Of a stretch of 64,000 nucleotides of DNA, positions 1 to 8,985 are shown one piece after another. The stretch comes from an uncultured Paracoccaceae bacterium. Its GTDB lineage: Bacteria > Pseudomonadota > Alphaproteobacteria > Rhodobacterales > Rhodobacteraceae. The stretch covers positions 1 to 64,000 of the forward strand of contig CATOSU010000019.1 in assembly GCA_951812615.1 (NCBI GenBank), in the 5' to 3' direction. A model generated the notes under the pieces. That model was not told the DNA's origin. It made no database searches and was given only the letters and a program-made list of their open reading frames with translations. A program made the position numbers and the translations under genes. Numbering within the stretch: the stretch's first letter is position 1; each line of letters begins with the position of its first letter.

Positions 1-965
1 GATGCAGTCGATCCCATGCGCCTGCGCCGTGGCTTCGACAAAGGCCACGCAACGGGCGCTCAGCGCGTCCAGATCGGCGGTTTCCTCGGCGCGCATCTCG
101 AATTCGAACACGGTTTCGTCGGGCACGATGTTGACGGCCGTGCCCGATCGCAGAACGCCGACATTGACACGGATGCCCGGGCGGCTGGACTGCGCCAGAG
201 CATGCAGGCCCTGCACCATCTGCGCCGCTGCCAGAAGCGTGTTGCGCCCGCCTTCGGGGGTTTTGCCGGCATGGGCGGCGCGGCCTTTGAGCGTCACCGT
301 GTAGCGGCCATTGGCCAGCAGGCCGTGCACCGCGAAGGCGGCACTGCCCGAGGGCACACCAAGCCCGAGATGGATGGCAAAGAACAGGTCCACATCGTCC
401 ATCCAGCCGGCTCGGCCACGGCCCGGCCCCCGCGCCCGCCTTCCTCGGCGGGCTGGAACAGCAGCTTCAGCCGGCCGCGCCCGGATTGCAGGTGGGGCCG
501 GATCAGCCGCGCGGTGGCCAGCCCGATGGCGGCATGACCGTCATGGCCGCAGCTGTGCATGGTGCCGGGATTTCCTGAGCCGAACCCCTGCGCCGCCGGG
601 GCGTGGTTGCCGCCGGCTTCGGTGATGGGCAGCGCGTCGATATCGACCCGCATACAGACGGTCGGGCCGGGCCGGCCGGTGTCAAAGAGCGCGATACAGC
701 CGGTGTCGCCTTCGCCGGGGATCGGGGTTTCGCTCAGGCCCGGGCGCGGGACATCGCCCAGAAAAGCCGGGCCCGAAACAACGTCGTACCCGGCGCCGGA
801 CAGCTCGGTGACGATGGTGGCGGTTGTTTCGATCTCCTGCCAGCCCAGTTCGGGATTGGCATGGAACCCGCGGCGCTGGGCGATCAACGCCGGTTCGTCC
901 TGCTGCGCCGCAGCCGACAGAAGGCGGGCAAGGGTCGGGTCGATATCTGCCATGGGTCCGGACAT
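1..965 (-). pseudogene. M20-family amidohydrolase (AbgA/hippurate hydrolase type), frameshifted and cut by the window edge
   Basis: Zinc-dependent peptidase M20/M40 amidohydrolase that would hydrolyse an N-acyl or N-aminoacyl amide in the cytoplasm. The N-terminal part (965 to about 411) carries RVDIDALPI and the metal-binding HSCGHDGH motif, followed by FQPAEEGGRGG. At about 409-411 the frame breaks. The expected continuation, AGWMDDVDLFFAIHLG and later RAAHAGKTPEGGRNT, lies one frame over and stays open to base 1. One missing base after the GAG codon explains this. The 3' end lies outside the window. ATG at 965 or 953 could start it. It is either a real pseudogene or an assembly error. Confidence 0.75.
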
Positions 966-1025
966 GAGCGGATGCTAGGGGCGGAGGAACGCAGGTGCAA
1001 TGGTGATGCAGGCCCCGGGCCGGGT

Positions 1026-2318
1026 TCAGACCCCGAGCGCGTCCAGCACCCGGTATTTGAACACGGTTGCCGCCGCTCCGAACCGGTGAAACCGGTGAAA
1101 TGGCAGGGCGCGCGGGGCGGTGACCGGGAAATCAAGCTCTTCATCCGGCTTGCCCATGGCCCATTCGGCCAGAAGCTTGCCCATCACCGTCGCCATTGCC
1201 ACGCCGCGCCCGTTATATCCCAGCGCGGCCATCAGCCCGGGTTTCAGCCGGTGCAGGTGCGGGAAATGGTCCGCCGTCATCGCCACGTTGCCGCCCCAGG
1301 CATAGTCCCATTGCACCCCTTCGAGCTGCGGGAAAAGCTGCGTTGCGACCTGCCGGGCGGACTGCAGACGCCGTTCGGTGGAGCGGTCCGAAAAGGCGCC
1401 GCGTGCGCCCATCACAAAGCGGTTCTGCGCGTCCAGCCGGAAATACAGGAGCAGGCGCCGCAGATCGGAGGGGGAATGCCCCTCGGGAAGAATCGAACGG
1501 GCGACATTGTCCGACAGCGGCGCGGTGGCGACCTGACAGGAGCGGATCGGAACGACCGTGTGCTGCAGGGGCGGGGCCAGCCCGTCGGTATAGCCATTGG
1601 TGCACAAAATGACCTGCCCCGCCTCGACACTGCCCGAGGCGGTGCGCACCCGGTGCCCGGCCGGGGTCGGCTCCAGCGCGGTTGCCCGGCTGTGCCCGCA
1701 GATCCGCGCGCCTGCCGCGATCGCGGCATCGGCCAGTCCCAGTGCGTAGTTCAGCGGGTGCAGATTGCCGCCTGAGCGGTCGATCAGCCCGCCGTTATAG
1801 GCGTCTGTGCCCAGCAGCCGCGCGACCTCCTGCGCGTCCAGCACCTCGACCGGACGGTCGCGCCGTTGCCACTGATCGCCGAGCGTTTGCAGCTCGGCGT
1901 GGGTGGTGGCATTGTGGGAGGCCCGGATCCAGCCCACCTGATGTGCGTCACACCGGATGTCGTGGCGCCGGATGAGATCGAAGACAAGGTCGCCGCCGCC
2001 GCCCGAGAGCCGCGTCATCCGGGTGCCCATATCGGCGCCGAAAATGGCCTCCAGCCGGTCGGGCCCTTCCTTCAGCCCCGGGTTGACCTGCCCGCCATTG
2101 CGGCCTGATGCGCCCCAGCCGGGCGTTTCGGCCTCGAGCAACAGCACCGATTGACCGGCCCCGGCCAGATGCAGTGCGGCCGACAGGCCGGTGAACCCGC
2201 CGCCGACGATGGCGACATCGGCCTGCGTGTCGCCGGTCAGCGGCGGACAGTCCGGCGCCGGGTTGGCGGTAGCGCTCCACAGGCTGTTGGCAATGACGGG
2301 GCGTTCGTTTGCGATCAT
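1026..2318 (-). CDS. FAD-dependent amine/amino-acid oxidoreductase (DadA/PuuB family)
   Basis: About 430 aa DAO-fold flavoenzyme. The Rossmann motif VAIVGGGFTGLSAALHL lies near residues 35-50, followed by the GWGASGRNGGQV flavin loop, and a C-terminal ALGYNGRGVAMATVMGKLLA segment typical of gamma-glutamylputrescine oxidase and DadA relatives. It probably oxidises an amine or amino acid with FAD and passes electrons to oxygen or quinone. The start at 2318 (MIANERPVIANSLW) has an AGGAAGG ribosome site and matches the usual family N-terminus, whereas upstream starts give basic junk. It follows an amidohydrolase on the same strand, so both may act on an acylated amine. The exact substrate is unknown. 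Confidence 0.85.
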   Translation of the reverse strand: MIANERPVIANSLWSATANPAPDCPPLTGDTQADVAIVGGGFTGLSAALHLAGAGQSVLLLEAETPGWGASGRNGGQVNPGLKEGPDRLEAIFGADMGTRMTRLSGGGGDLVFDLIRRHDIRCDAHQVGWIRASHNATTHAELQTLGDQWQRRDRPVEVLDAQEVARLLGTDAYNGGLIDRSGGNLHPLNYALGLADAAIAAGARICGHSRATALEPTPAGHRVRTASGSVEAGQVILCTNGYTDGLAPPLQHTVVPIRSCQVATAPLSDNVARSILPEGHSPSDLRRLLLYFRLDAQNRFVMGARGAFSDRSTERRLQSARQVATQLFPQLEGVQWDYAWGGNVAMTADHFPHLHRLKPGLMAALGYNGRGVAMATVMGKLLAEWAMGKPDEELDFPVTAPRALPFHRFHRFGAAATVFKYRVLDALGV

Positions 2319-2381
2319 GGGCCGGGTCCTTCCTGCCGGGCCGATGATGATCCAGCCGAACCGCCGCGGCAATCGCCGCCG

Positions 2382-2402
2382 GGATTTTTCGGAGAAAAAT
2401 CC
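2382..2402. repeat. Short palindromic repeat, GATTTTTCGGAGAAAAATC family, copy 1
   Basis: Perfect 9-base inverted repeat GGATTTTTC / GAAAAATCC around a GGA centre, in the divergent gap between the FAD oxidoreductase and the luciferase-like gene. The 19-base core recurs exactly at 13071-13089, with paired flank bases changed together (G-C here, C-G there). This fits selection on the hairpin. It may be a dispersed intergenic element or a transcript-end structure. Confidence 0.7.
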
Positions 2403-2488
2403 TGGTTGACGAGTCTTCTGTTAAATTTCCGGCGTGCGTCCGGACGGGGCGCGGTCTAGGTTGCCACGGCAAGAGCCGGAGTATTGCG

Positions 2489-3474
2489 ATGATCCCCTTT
2501 TCCGTTCTGGATCTGTCCCCCATTACCGAAGGCCATACGCCGCGGGACGCCCTGCACAACACGATCGCTCTGGCGCAGCATTGCGAAGCGCTGGGTTATC
2601 GGCGGTTCTGGCTGGCCGAGCATCACAACATGCCGGGCATTGCCAGTTCGGCCACCTCGGTCCTGATCGGTCAGGTGCTGGCGGCGACAAAGCGGATCCG
2701 TGTCGGTTCGGGCGGTGTGATGCTGCCCAATCACGCGCCGCTGGTCATTGCCGAGCAATTCGGCACGCTGGCCACGCTTTTCCCCGACCGGGTCGATCTG
2801 GGACTGGGCCGGGCACCGGGCACGGACATGGCGACGATGCGGGCGCTGCGGCGCGGGATGGACCAGGCCGACACGTTTCCGCAGGACGTTGTGGAACTGA
2901 TCGGGTTTCTGGGCGATGCCGCCGCGGACCAGAGGGTGCAGGCGATCCCGGGGGCCGGGACAAAAGTGCCTGTCTGGATCCTCGGTTCCAGTCTCTATGG
3001 CGCTCAGCTGGCTGCGCATCTGGGTCTGCCGTATGCTTTTGCCTCACATTTCGCGCCTGCCGCGCTGGAAGAGGCGGCCGCGATCTACCGCGCCCGGTTT
3101 CAGCCGTCGGTCTTTTCCGACTCGCCGCATTTCATGATGGCCGTCAATGTCTTTGCCTCCGATGACAGCGATGAGGCGCGGCGACTGCAAAGTTCGATGC
3201 AGCAGAGCTTTGCCAATCTGCGCCGGGGCCGGCCCGGCCCGATGCCACGGCCGGTAGAGGACATCGGCGCGGTGCTCGACCGGGCCGAGATGACCATGGT
3301 GCACGAAGCGATGCGGGTTTCGGTGGTGGGCGATCCGGGCAGGTCAGGGACGGGCTGAAGGCACTGATCGCAACGCACCAGCCCGACGAGGTCATCATCA
3401 ACGGCGCGATTTACGATCCGGCGGCGCGGATGCGTTCGTTCGAGATCGCGTCGGCGGCGCTGACGTCGCTCTGA
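2489..3474 (+). pseudogene. LLM-class flavin-dependent monooxygenase (luciferase-like), frameshifted near its end
   Basis: Bacterial-luciferase-like TIM-barrel monooxygenase of the MsnO8/YhbW type, which would use reduced FMN and oxygen. Visible motifs are [37 protein letters not shown] and [11 protein letters not shown]. The first frame stops at 3358 after VVGDPG. The missing C-terminus ([19 protein letters not shown], then ATLTSL-like end) continues in the +1 frame to TGA at 3472-3474. One lost base near 3340 (GGC-[C]AG-GTC) explains this. Either a young pseudogene or a sequence error. The ATG at 2489 follows an AGAGCCGGAG stretch. Divergent from the FAD oxidoreductase. Confidence 0.75.
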
Positions 3475-3550
3475 CATCCGGTCGGGTGATTGCGGCCATT
3501 GCGTCGGGCGGCAAAGCCGGGTCATCTGTCACCCGAAGGAGGACCCCGCA

Positions 3551-4339
3551 ATGAGTTACGAAACCCTCGAGTTCAGCCGGCACGACGGTCTGGGCAGGAT
3601 CACGCTGAACCGGCCAGACGCCGCCAACGCGCTGAACAAGGTGATGGCGCAGGAATTGTTTGACGTGTCGCTGCGCTGTGCCACCGATCCCGGCCTGCGG
3701 GCGGTGTTGTGGACGGCCCGCGGCAAGCTGTTTTGTGGCGGCGGCGATCTGGCAGAGATGGAGGCCAACAAGGACGGGCTGGACGCACATCTTCTGGAAA
3801 TGGCGACGATCCTGCACCAGTCGCTGGTCCGTTTTGCCGCCATGGACGCGCCGGTGGTGATGGCGGTCAACGGGGCGGCCGGGGGCGGCGGGTTTTCCAT
3901 GGCGCTGTCGGGCGATTACGTGATCGCGTCGGACAGGGCCAAGTTCGTGTCCGGCTATACCGCGTCGGGGCTGACACCGGACGGGTCGTCGACCCATTTT
4001 CTGGCCAAGCATGTCGGCCTTTTGCGCGCCAAGGAGCTGTTCCTGACCAACCGGGCGCTGTCGGCGCAGGAGGCGATGGACTGGGGGATCGTGAACCGGG
4101 TGGTGGCACCGGATGATCTGGAACCCGAGGCGCTGGCCATGGCCGAACGTTTCGCGGCCGGCCCGACAAAGGCCTTCGGCGGTGTGAAGCGGCTGTTGCA
4201 GAGCACCTATACCGCGCAGATGGCGAGCCAGCTGGACCGCGAGGCGGTCGGGATTTCCGATATCACCCGCACCGAGGACGCGCAGGGTGGCATCGCGGCC
4301 TTTCTCAACAAGGAAAAGCCGGTGTTCAGGGGCCGGTAG
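3551..4339 (+). CDS. Enoyl-CoA hydratase/isomerase family protein
   Basis: 262 aa crotonase-fold enzyme. The oxyanion-hole segments are visible as LFCGGGDLAEM (about residues 61-71) and NGAAGGGGFSMALSGDYV (about 104-121). The C-terminal end AFLNKEKPVFRGR is typical. It lies 76 bases after the luciferase-like gene, with a strong AAGGAGGA ribosome site before ATG 3551. It probably hydrates or isomerises an enoyl-CoA. The residues of the GGGD and GGGF loops do not let me separate hydratase from isomerase. Its neighbours suggest catabolism of an oxidised hydrophobic substrate. Confidence 0.85.
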   Translation: MSYETLEFSRHDGLGRITLNRPDAANALNKVMAQELFDVSLRCATDPGLRAVLWTARGKLFCGGGDLAEMEANKDGLDAHLLEMATILHQSLVRFAAMDAPVVMAVNGAAGGGGFSMALSGDYVIASDRAKFVSGYTASGLTPDGSSTHFLAKHVGLLRAKELFLTNRALSAQEAMDWGIVNRVVAPDDLEPEALAMAERFAAGPTKAFGGVKRLLQSTYTAQMASQLDREAVGISDITRTEDAQGGIAAFLNKEKPVFRGR

Positions 4340-4372
4340 GGCCGCCGGTCGTCAGGGGGGATATGCGGCATC

Positions 4373-5971
4373 ATGCAGACGGCGTTTGACTTCATCGTGG
4401 TCGGTGGCGGTTCGGCCGGCTGCGTGGTGGCCGCCCGGCTGGCGCAGGACGGGCGGTTCACGGTGGCACTGGTGGAGGAAGGCCGGCCCGATACCAACCG
4501 GTGGATCCACGTTCCGGCCACGTTTTTCCGCGCGCTGCAGTCCCGGGACGCGACCGCGGTCGTGTCAGAGCCGGACCCGACGCTCGACGGACGGGACTTT
4601 GTCGTGCCGCAGGGCCGGGTGCTGGGCGGCGGGTCTTCGGTGAACGGCATGATCTACATGCGGGGTCAGGCGGCGGATTACGCCGGCTGGGTGCAGGATT
4701 ATGGCTGCGACGGCTGGGGCTATGACGATGTCTTGCCGATGTTCTGCGCGCAGGAGCGCAACATGCGTCTGGGCGCGCCCTATCACGGGCAGTCGGGACC
4801 GCTGGTGGTGGCGGATCCGGCATACAGGCACCCGGTTACCGCGCAGATCATTGCATCCGCGCAAAACGCCGGGCTGCCGGCAAACGATGATTTCAACGGC
4901 GCCCGTCAGGACGGGGTGGGCTGGTACCAGATCACCGCCGACGGGGGGCGAAGGAAGTCGGCCTCGGTCTGTTTTCTGGGCCCTGTGCGCGAGGCTGAAA
5001 CGCTGACGCTGCTGACCGGCTGTACGGCGCAGCGCGTGCTGTTTTCGGGCCGGCGGGCGACCGGGGTCGCGATCCGGACACCCGAAGGGGAGACGGAGCT
5101 GTCCGCAAGACACGAGGTTGTCCTGACTGCCGGCAGCTTTCACAGCCCGAAGCTGCTGATGCTGTCCGGTATCGGGCCCGGCGACAATTTGCGGCGCTTC
5201 GGCGTCGATGTGATCGCCGAGGCCGACAATGTCGGGGCAAATTATCAGGACCATGTCGGTGCGCCGGTGACGATGCGGTTGCGGCAGGGTCTGGGCCTGC
5301 ATGGCGCCGACAGGGGGTTGAAGGCGCTGCGCCATGGCTTCGACTACTGGGTTCTGGGCCGCGGATTGCTGACCTCGAACCTGCTGGAAGGCGGCGCCTG
5401 TGCCGATACCGATGGCGACGGACGCCCGGATGTTCAGTTCAATCTGGCGCCCTTTGCGCCGGGCGCACCGGGCCAGCCGCCACTGCCTTTCGACGCGGTG
5501 CAGGTGCATCCCATGACGATGCGGCCGAAATCCCGCGGCCGGGTGTTTCTTGCTTCGGCCGATGCGGCGGCGAAACCGGGGTTCAGGGCGCGGGTGCTGG
5601 ACGCGGAAGAGGATGTCGATACACTGCGCCGGGGCGTGCGTCTGGCGCGCGAAATCTTTGCCTGCAAGCCGCTGGCCGACCTCGTGACCGAGGAGGTCTG
5701 GCCGGGACCGGATGTGTCCGCGGCGGTCGGCTCGAACCGGCTGGACACGGCGATCCGCGCCCATGCAAGGACGATCTTTCACCCCGCCGGCACCTGCAGG
5801 ATGGGGCCCGACCCGTCGGCGGTGGTGGACACGAAGTGCCGGGTCAACGGCGTCGATGGGCTGCGTGTTGCCGATTGTTCGGTTATGCCTGCTCTTGTGT
5901 CCGGCAACACCAATGCACCGACGATGATGATCGCGGGGCGTGCAGCGGAGTGGATTTTGAAAGATGCCTGA
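4373..5971 (+). CDS. GMC-family oxidoreductase (choline/alcohol dehydrogenase-like)
   Basis: 532 aa FAD enzyme of the glucose-methanol-choline family. The dinucleotide motif DFIVVGGGSAGCVVAARLA is at residues 6-24, signature 1 is GRVLGGGSSVNGMIYMRG, signature 2 is GSFHSPKLLMLSGIGP, and the C-terminal catalytic His region is FHPAGTCRMGP with NTNAPTMMIAGRAAEWI. It oxidises a primary alcohol to an aldehyde, passing electrons to quinone or oxygen. Its end overlaps the P450 start by 8 bases, so the two are translationally coupled. It probably oxidises the alcohol that the P450 makes, but the substrate is unknown. Confidence 0.88.
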   Translation: MQTAFDFIVVGGGSAGCVVAARLAQDGRFTVALVEEGRPDTNRWIHVPATFFRALQSRDATAVVSEPDPTLDGRDFVVPQGRVLGGGSSVNGMIYMRGQAADYAGWVQDYGCDGWGYDDVLPMFCAQERNMRLGAPYHGQSGPLVVADPAYRHPVTAQIIASAQNAGLPANDDFNGARQDGVGWYQITADGGRRKSASVCFLGPVREAETLTLLTGCTAQRVLFSGRRATGVAIRTPEGETELSARHEVVLTAGSFHSPKLLMLSGIGPGDNLRRFGVDVIAEADNVGANYQDHVGAPVTMRLRQGLGLHGADRGLKALRHGFDYWVLGRGLLTSNLLEGGACADTDGDGRPDVQFNLAPFAPGAPGQPPLPFDAVQVHPMTMRPKSRGRVFLASADAAAKPGFRARVLDAEEDVDTLRRGVRLAREIFACKPLADLVTEEVWPGPDVSAAVGSNRLDTAIRAHARTIFHPAGTCRMGPDPSAVVDTKCRVNGVDGLRVADCSVMPALVSGNTNAPTMMIAGRAAEWILKDA

Positions 5972-7142
5972 GATCGTCAACCTGAGGGACACGCGGTTCA
6001 ATACCGACAAATACGGCTATATCGAGGAGCTGCGCGCGCAGGGGTTCTACGCGCGCACGGCGGACGGGTATGTCGTGTTCAACCAGCGCGAGGCCGAGTG
6101 GGTATTCGCCTGCGAGGATTTCCGGTTCGCGTTCTTTCAGATCGACCCGGACCAGAGCCCGTATCTGACCAAGGCGATCAAGCATGAACTGCTCAACATG
6201 CACGGGGCCCCGCATGCGCGGTTGCGCCGGATCGTGGCGCAGGCGCTGCGGGACAGGATCATGGAGGATCTGAGGTCCAAAATCACGGCCATCACCGATG
6301 ACCTGATCGACGCGATGCCGGACCGCGGCGTGGTGGATTTTTGTACCGATTTCTCCGACCCGCTGCCGGCGCGGGTGCTGGGGCCGATGTATGGCATTCC
6401 CTACGAGGATGTGGACGGGCTGAGCGACTGGATCCGGATCGGCGGGCGCAAGATCGATGCGCTTTTGTCCGGCGACGGGATCGATGTTGTGGAGGCGGCC
6501 AACCGCAGCCTGCATGACTATCTGCGCGGCCTGCTGAAGTCGCGCTGGGACGCGCCGGGGGACGATATTTTCAGCGCGCTGATGCTGGCGGATATGGACG
6601 GCGACCGGCTGGGCGAGGACGAACTGGTCTTTCTGGCGGGCGAAATGGCGGCCGCCGGGGTGGACACGACCCGGTCGCAATTGCCGCTGGTGCTGGACGA
6701 ATTGCTGGCTGCGCCATCTGAAATGAACAAGCTGCGGGCCGATCCGGGGCTGGCGCTGCGCGCGGTGGATGAAGGCATGCGGTTTGCGCCGCTGCCATGG
6801 GCTATTCCGCACAAGGCGACGCGGGATGTCAGCTGGCACGGGCTGGAGCTGAAGGAAGGCGATCTGGTGCAGGTGATGGTGCCGGCGGCCAACCGCGATC
6901 CGGCGGTGATCGGGGATCCGAACCGGTTCGACATCACCCGCGACCGGGTGCGCCATTTTGGCTTCGGCCATGGCATGCATGGCTGCCCGGGATCGCAGCT
7001 GGCGCGGATGGAGATGTCGATTGCGCTGCGCCGGCTGGTGGAGCGGGTTGCGTCGATCACACCGGCCGGTGAGCCGGTCCGCGATCCGGTTCAGAAGGGT
7101 GCCGCGCCGGTGAAGATGCCGATCCGGATCGAAAAGCGGTAA
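5964..7142 (+). CDS. Cytochrome P450
   Basis: 392 aa soluble bacterial P450. The I-helix AGEMAAAGVDTT places the oxygen-activating acid/Thr pair at D234-T235. The K-helix ExxR appears as EGMR, and the heme loop is FGFGHGMHGCPG with Cys341 as the axial ligand. It hydroxylates a small hydrophobic substrate using electrons from a ferredoxin or a similar partner. No ferredoxin or ferredoxin reductase gene lies in this window, so the redox partner is encoded elsewhere. The 8-base overlap with the GMC oxidoreductase upstream points to a shared pathway. Confidence 0.92.
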   Translation: MPEIVNLRDTRFNTDKYGYIEELRAQGFYARTADGYVVFNQREAEWVFACEDFRFAFFQIDPDQSPYLTKAIKHELLNMHGAPHARLRRIVAQALRDRIMEDLRSKITAITDDLIDAMPDRGVVDFCTDFSDPLPARVLGPMYGIPYEDVDGLSDWIRIGGRKIDALLSGDGIDVVEAANRSLHDYLRGLLKSRWDAPGDDIFSALMLADMDGDRLGEDELVFLAGEMAAAGVDTTRSQLPLVLDELLAAPSEMNKLRADPGLALRAVDEGMRFAPLPWAIPHKATRDVSWHGLELKEGDLVQVMVPAANRDPAVIGDPNRFDITRDRVRHFGFGHGMHGCPGSQLARMEMSIALRRLVERVASITPAGEPVRDPVQKGAAPVKMPIRIEKR

Positions 7143-7203
7143 CAGCGCGCTCATCAGCCCTTGCGGGCATCTTCGCTGTGCGTGTGACAAAGCGGGAGGA
7201 CAC

Positions 7204-8001
7204 ATGACCGGAAAAACCTACGCCGTAACGGGGGCTGCCAGCGGGATCGGCGCCTGTCTGGCCCGGATCCTGAAGGACCGGGGGCATCGCGTGATCGGGT
7301 TGGATATTGTGGAAGCGCAGGACCATATCGACCGGTTCATTCCCGTCGATCTGGCCGATCCCGACAGCATTGCCGGTGCTGTGGCCGTCATGGACGAGGA
7401 TCTCGACGGTCTGTGCAACAATGCCGGCCTGCCGCCGCGTGACGGGCTGCAGGCAAAGATCCTGCAGGTGAATTTCCTTGGCCCGCGCCGGCTGACGGCT
7501 GATCTTCTACCGCGGATGGCGCCGGGGGCGAGCATCGTCAACATGGCGTCGCGGGCTGGCGCGGCATGGCGGGAGGGGCTGGAGCAGGTCAGGCGGTTGT
7601 CCGCCGTTGACGGGGCCGGCGCGCTGGAGCGGTTCGTCGAAGACGAGGCGCTGGACGCGACGCTGGCCTACAACCTGTCGAAAGAGGCGATGATCCTCTG
7701 GACCATGGCCGAGACCGAGCCAATGATCGCGCGCGGCCTGCGCATCAACGCGGTCAGCCCGGCGGCGGTGGCAACCGGGATCCTCGATGATTTCGCCCGG
7801 GCGTTCGGGGAACGGATGGCAAAGAATGTCAGCCGCGCCGGTCGGCCCGGTGCACCGGAGGAGGTGGCGGAGGTTGCCGCCTTCCTGCTGTCGCCGGCTT
7901 CGGGCTGGCTCAGGGGCACGGATATCTGGATCGATGGCGGCATTGCGGCGTTCAACACGGCGGATGCGCTGGATCTGGACGGGCTGCGGACCGGCGGCTG
8001 A
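7204..8001 (+). CDS. Short-chain dehydrogenase (coniferyl-alcohol/3-alpha-hydroxysteroid dehydrogenase type)
   Basis: 265 aa classical SDR. It has the NAD(P) motif TGAASGIG (residues 9-16), NNAG, and the active-site YNLSK. The insertion between the NNAG strand and the catalytic Tyr, and the late RGTDIWIDGG end, resemble coniferyl-alcohol and 3-alpha-hydroxysteroid dehydrogenases. Strong GGGAGGA ribosome site 5 bases before ATG 7204. It closes the rightward P450/GMC unit and probably oxidises a secondary or allylic alcohol. Confidence 0.85.
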   Translation: MTGKTYAVTGAASGIGACLARILKDRGHRVIGLDIVEAQDHIDRFIPVDLADPDSIAGAVAVMDEDLDGLCNNAGLPPRDGLQAKILQVNFLGPRRLTADLLPRMAPGASIVNMASRAGAAWREGLEQVRRLSAVDGAGALERFVEDEALDATLAYNLSKEAMILWTMAETEPMIARGLRINAVSPAAVATGILDDFARAFGERMAKNVSRAGRPGAPEEVAEVAAFLLSPASGWLRGTDIWIDGGIAAFNTADALDLDGLRTGG

Positions 8002-8004
8002 CGC

Positions 8005-8880
8005 TCAGCCGGTTTCCATCGGCAGGCTGTCGTCATTGGCCCATTCGCTCATTGAATTGTCGTAGACAGCGATGTCCGGGTACCCCAGCTGATGCAGCAG
8101 GAAGGCGTCGAGCGTCGCGAAGATGCCGCCGCCGCAATAGGTGATCGTTTTCCTCTGCCGGTCCAGCCCGGCATCGGCAAAGATGCGGTCGATCTCTGCC
8201 GCCGGGCGCAGGAACTGGGTGCCGGGATGAACCAGATCGGGTGCCGGCACGTTACAGCTGCCGGGGATGCGGCCGCGGCGGCCATAGCGGGCATTGTCGC
8301 CGACATGGGTGTCACGGGTCAGCGCGTTGACCGTGACCGTGCCGCTGTCGCCGATGGCGTCTGAGACCGCCTGCCGCCCGACAAAGAGGCCAGGGCGGGG
8401 CCGGGCGGTGAGCGTGGCGGCGGGATAGGTTTCGACCCCGGTGGCTGTCGGGTGGCCGGCCTCGGTCCAGCCCGCGTAACCGCCATCGAGGATCGCGGCA
8501 TTGTCAAAACCCAGCCCGCGCAGCATCCACCAGAACCGGGTCGCCCATGGCAGGGCCGTCCGGCTGTAGAGCACGACCCGGCTGTCGTCACCGATCCCGC
8601 GCGCGGCAAAGCCGGCCGCCAGCGTGTCCGGATCCGGCAGTGTAAAGCGGAACCGGCTGCCGGTATCCGAAAACGCGCCCTGCAGGTCGAGATAGGCCGA
8701 ACCGGGAATATGGCCCTGTTCGTAGTCGGCCTGCCCGCTGACAACCGTGTAGGGCGCGCCCGGACCATCGTTGAGGACCAGATGCGTGGTACAGTCGAAC
8801 ACTCTCAGGTCGGGGTCGCCCAGTTGACCGGCCAGCCAGTTGGCGGTCACGATGGCCTGCGGGTTGCGGAATTCGGTCAT
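8005..8880 (-). CDS. Sulfurtransferase (thiosulfate/3-mercaptopyruvate, tandem rhodanese)
   Basis: 291 aa protein of two rhodanese domains. Domain 1 is inactive-type (FDCTTHL, QGHIPGSAYLDLQ). Domain 2 carries the catalytic Cys249 in the loop CGGGIFA, a variant of CGSGVTA in SseA. It moves a sulfane sulfur from thiosulfate or 3-mercaptopyruvate to an acceptor. The start at 8880 (MTEFRNPQAIV) is preferred, because the upstream extension reads through low-complexity sequence without similarity. Convergent with the SDR, with only 3 bases between the two stop codons. Confidence 0.88.
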   Translation of the reverse strand: MTEFRNPQAIVTANWLAGQLGDPDLRVFDCTTHLVLNDGPGAPYTVVSGQADYEQGHIPGSAYLDLQGAFSDTGSRFRFTLPDPDTLAAGFAARGIGDDSRVVLYSRTALPWATRFWWMLRGLGFDNAAILDGGYAGWTEAGHPTATGVETYPAATLTARPRPGLFVGRQAVSDAIGDSGTVTVNALTRDTHVGDNARYGRRGRIPGSCNVPAPDLVHPGTQFLRPAAEIDRIFADAGLDRQRKTITYCGGGIFATLDAFLLHQLGYPDIAVYDNSMSEWANDDSLPMETG

Positions 8881-8985
8881 GGTGCTGATCCTCTGCCGTC
8901 TTTCCCTGCAGGCTAGCAAATCGCGCGGTCTTGCGTAATCCGGCAATTGGCGGGAAGGTTCACTCACCCTTTCGGAAGCCCCGCC

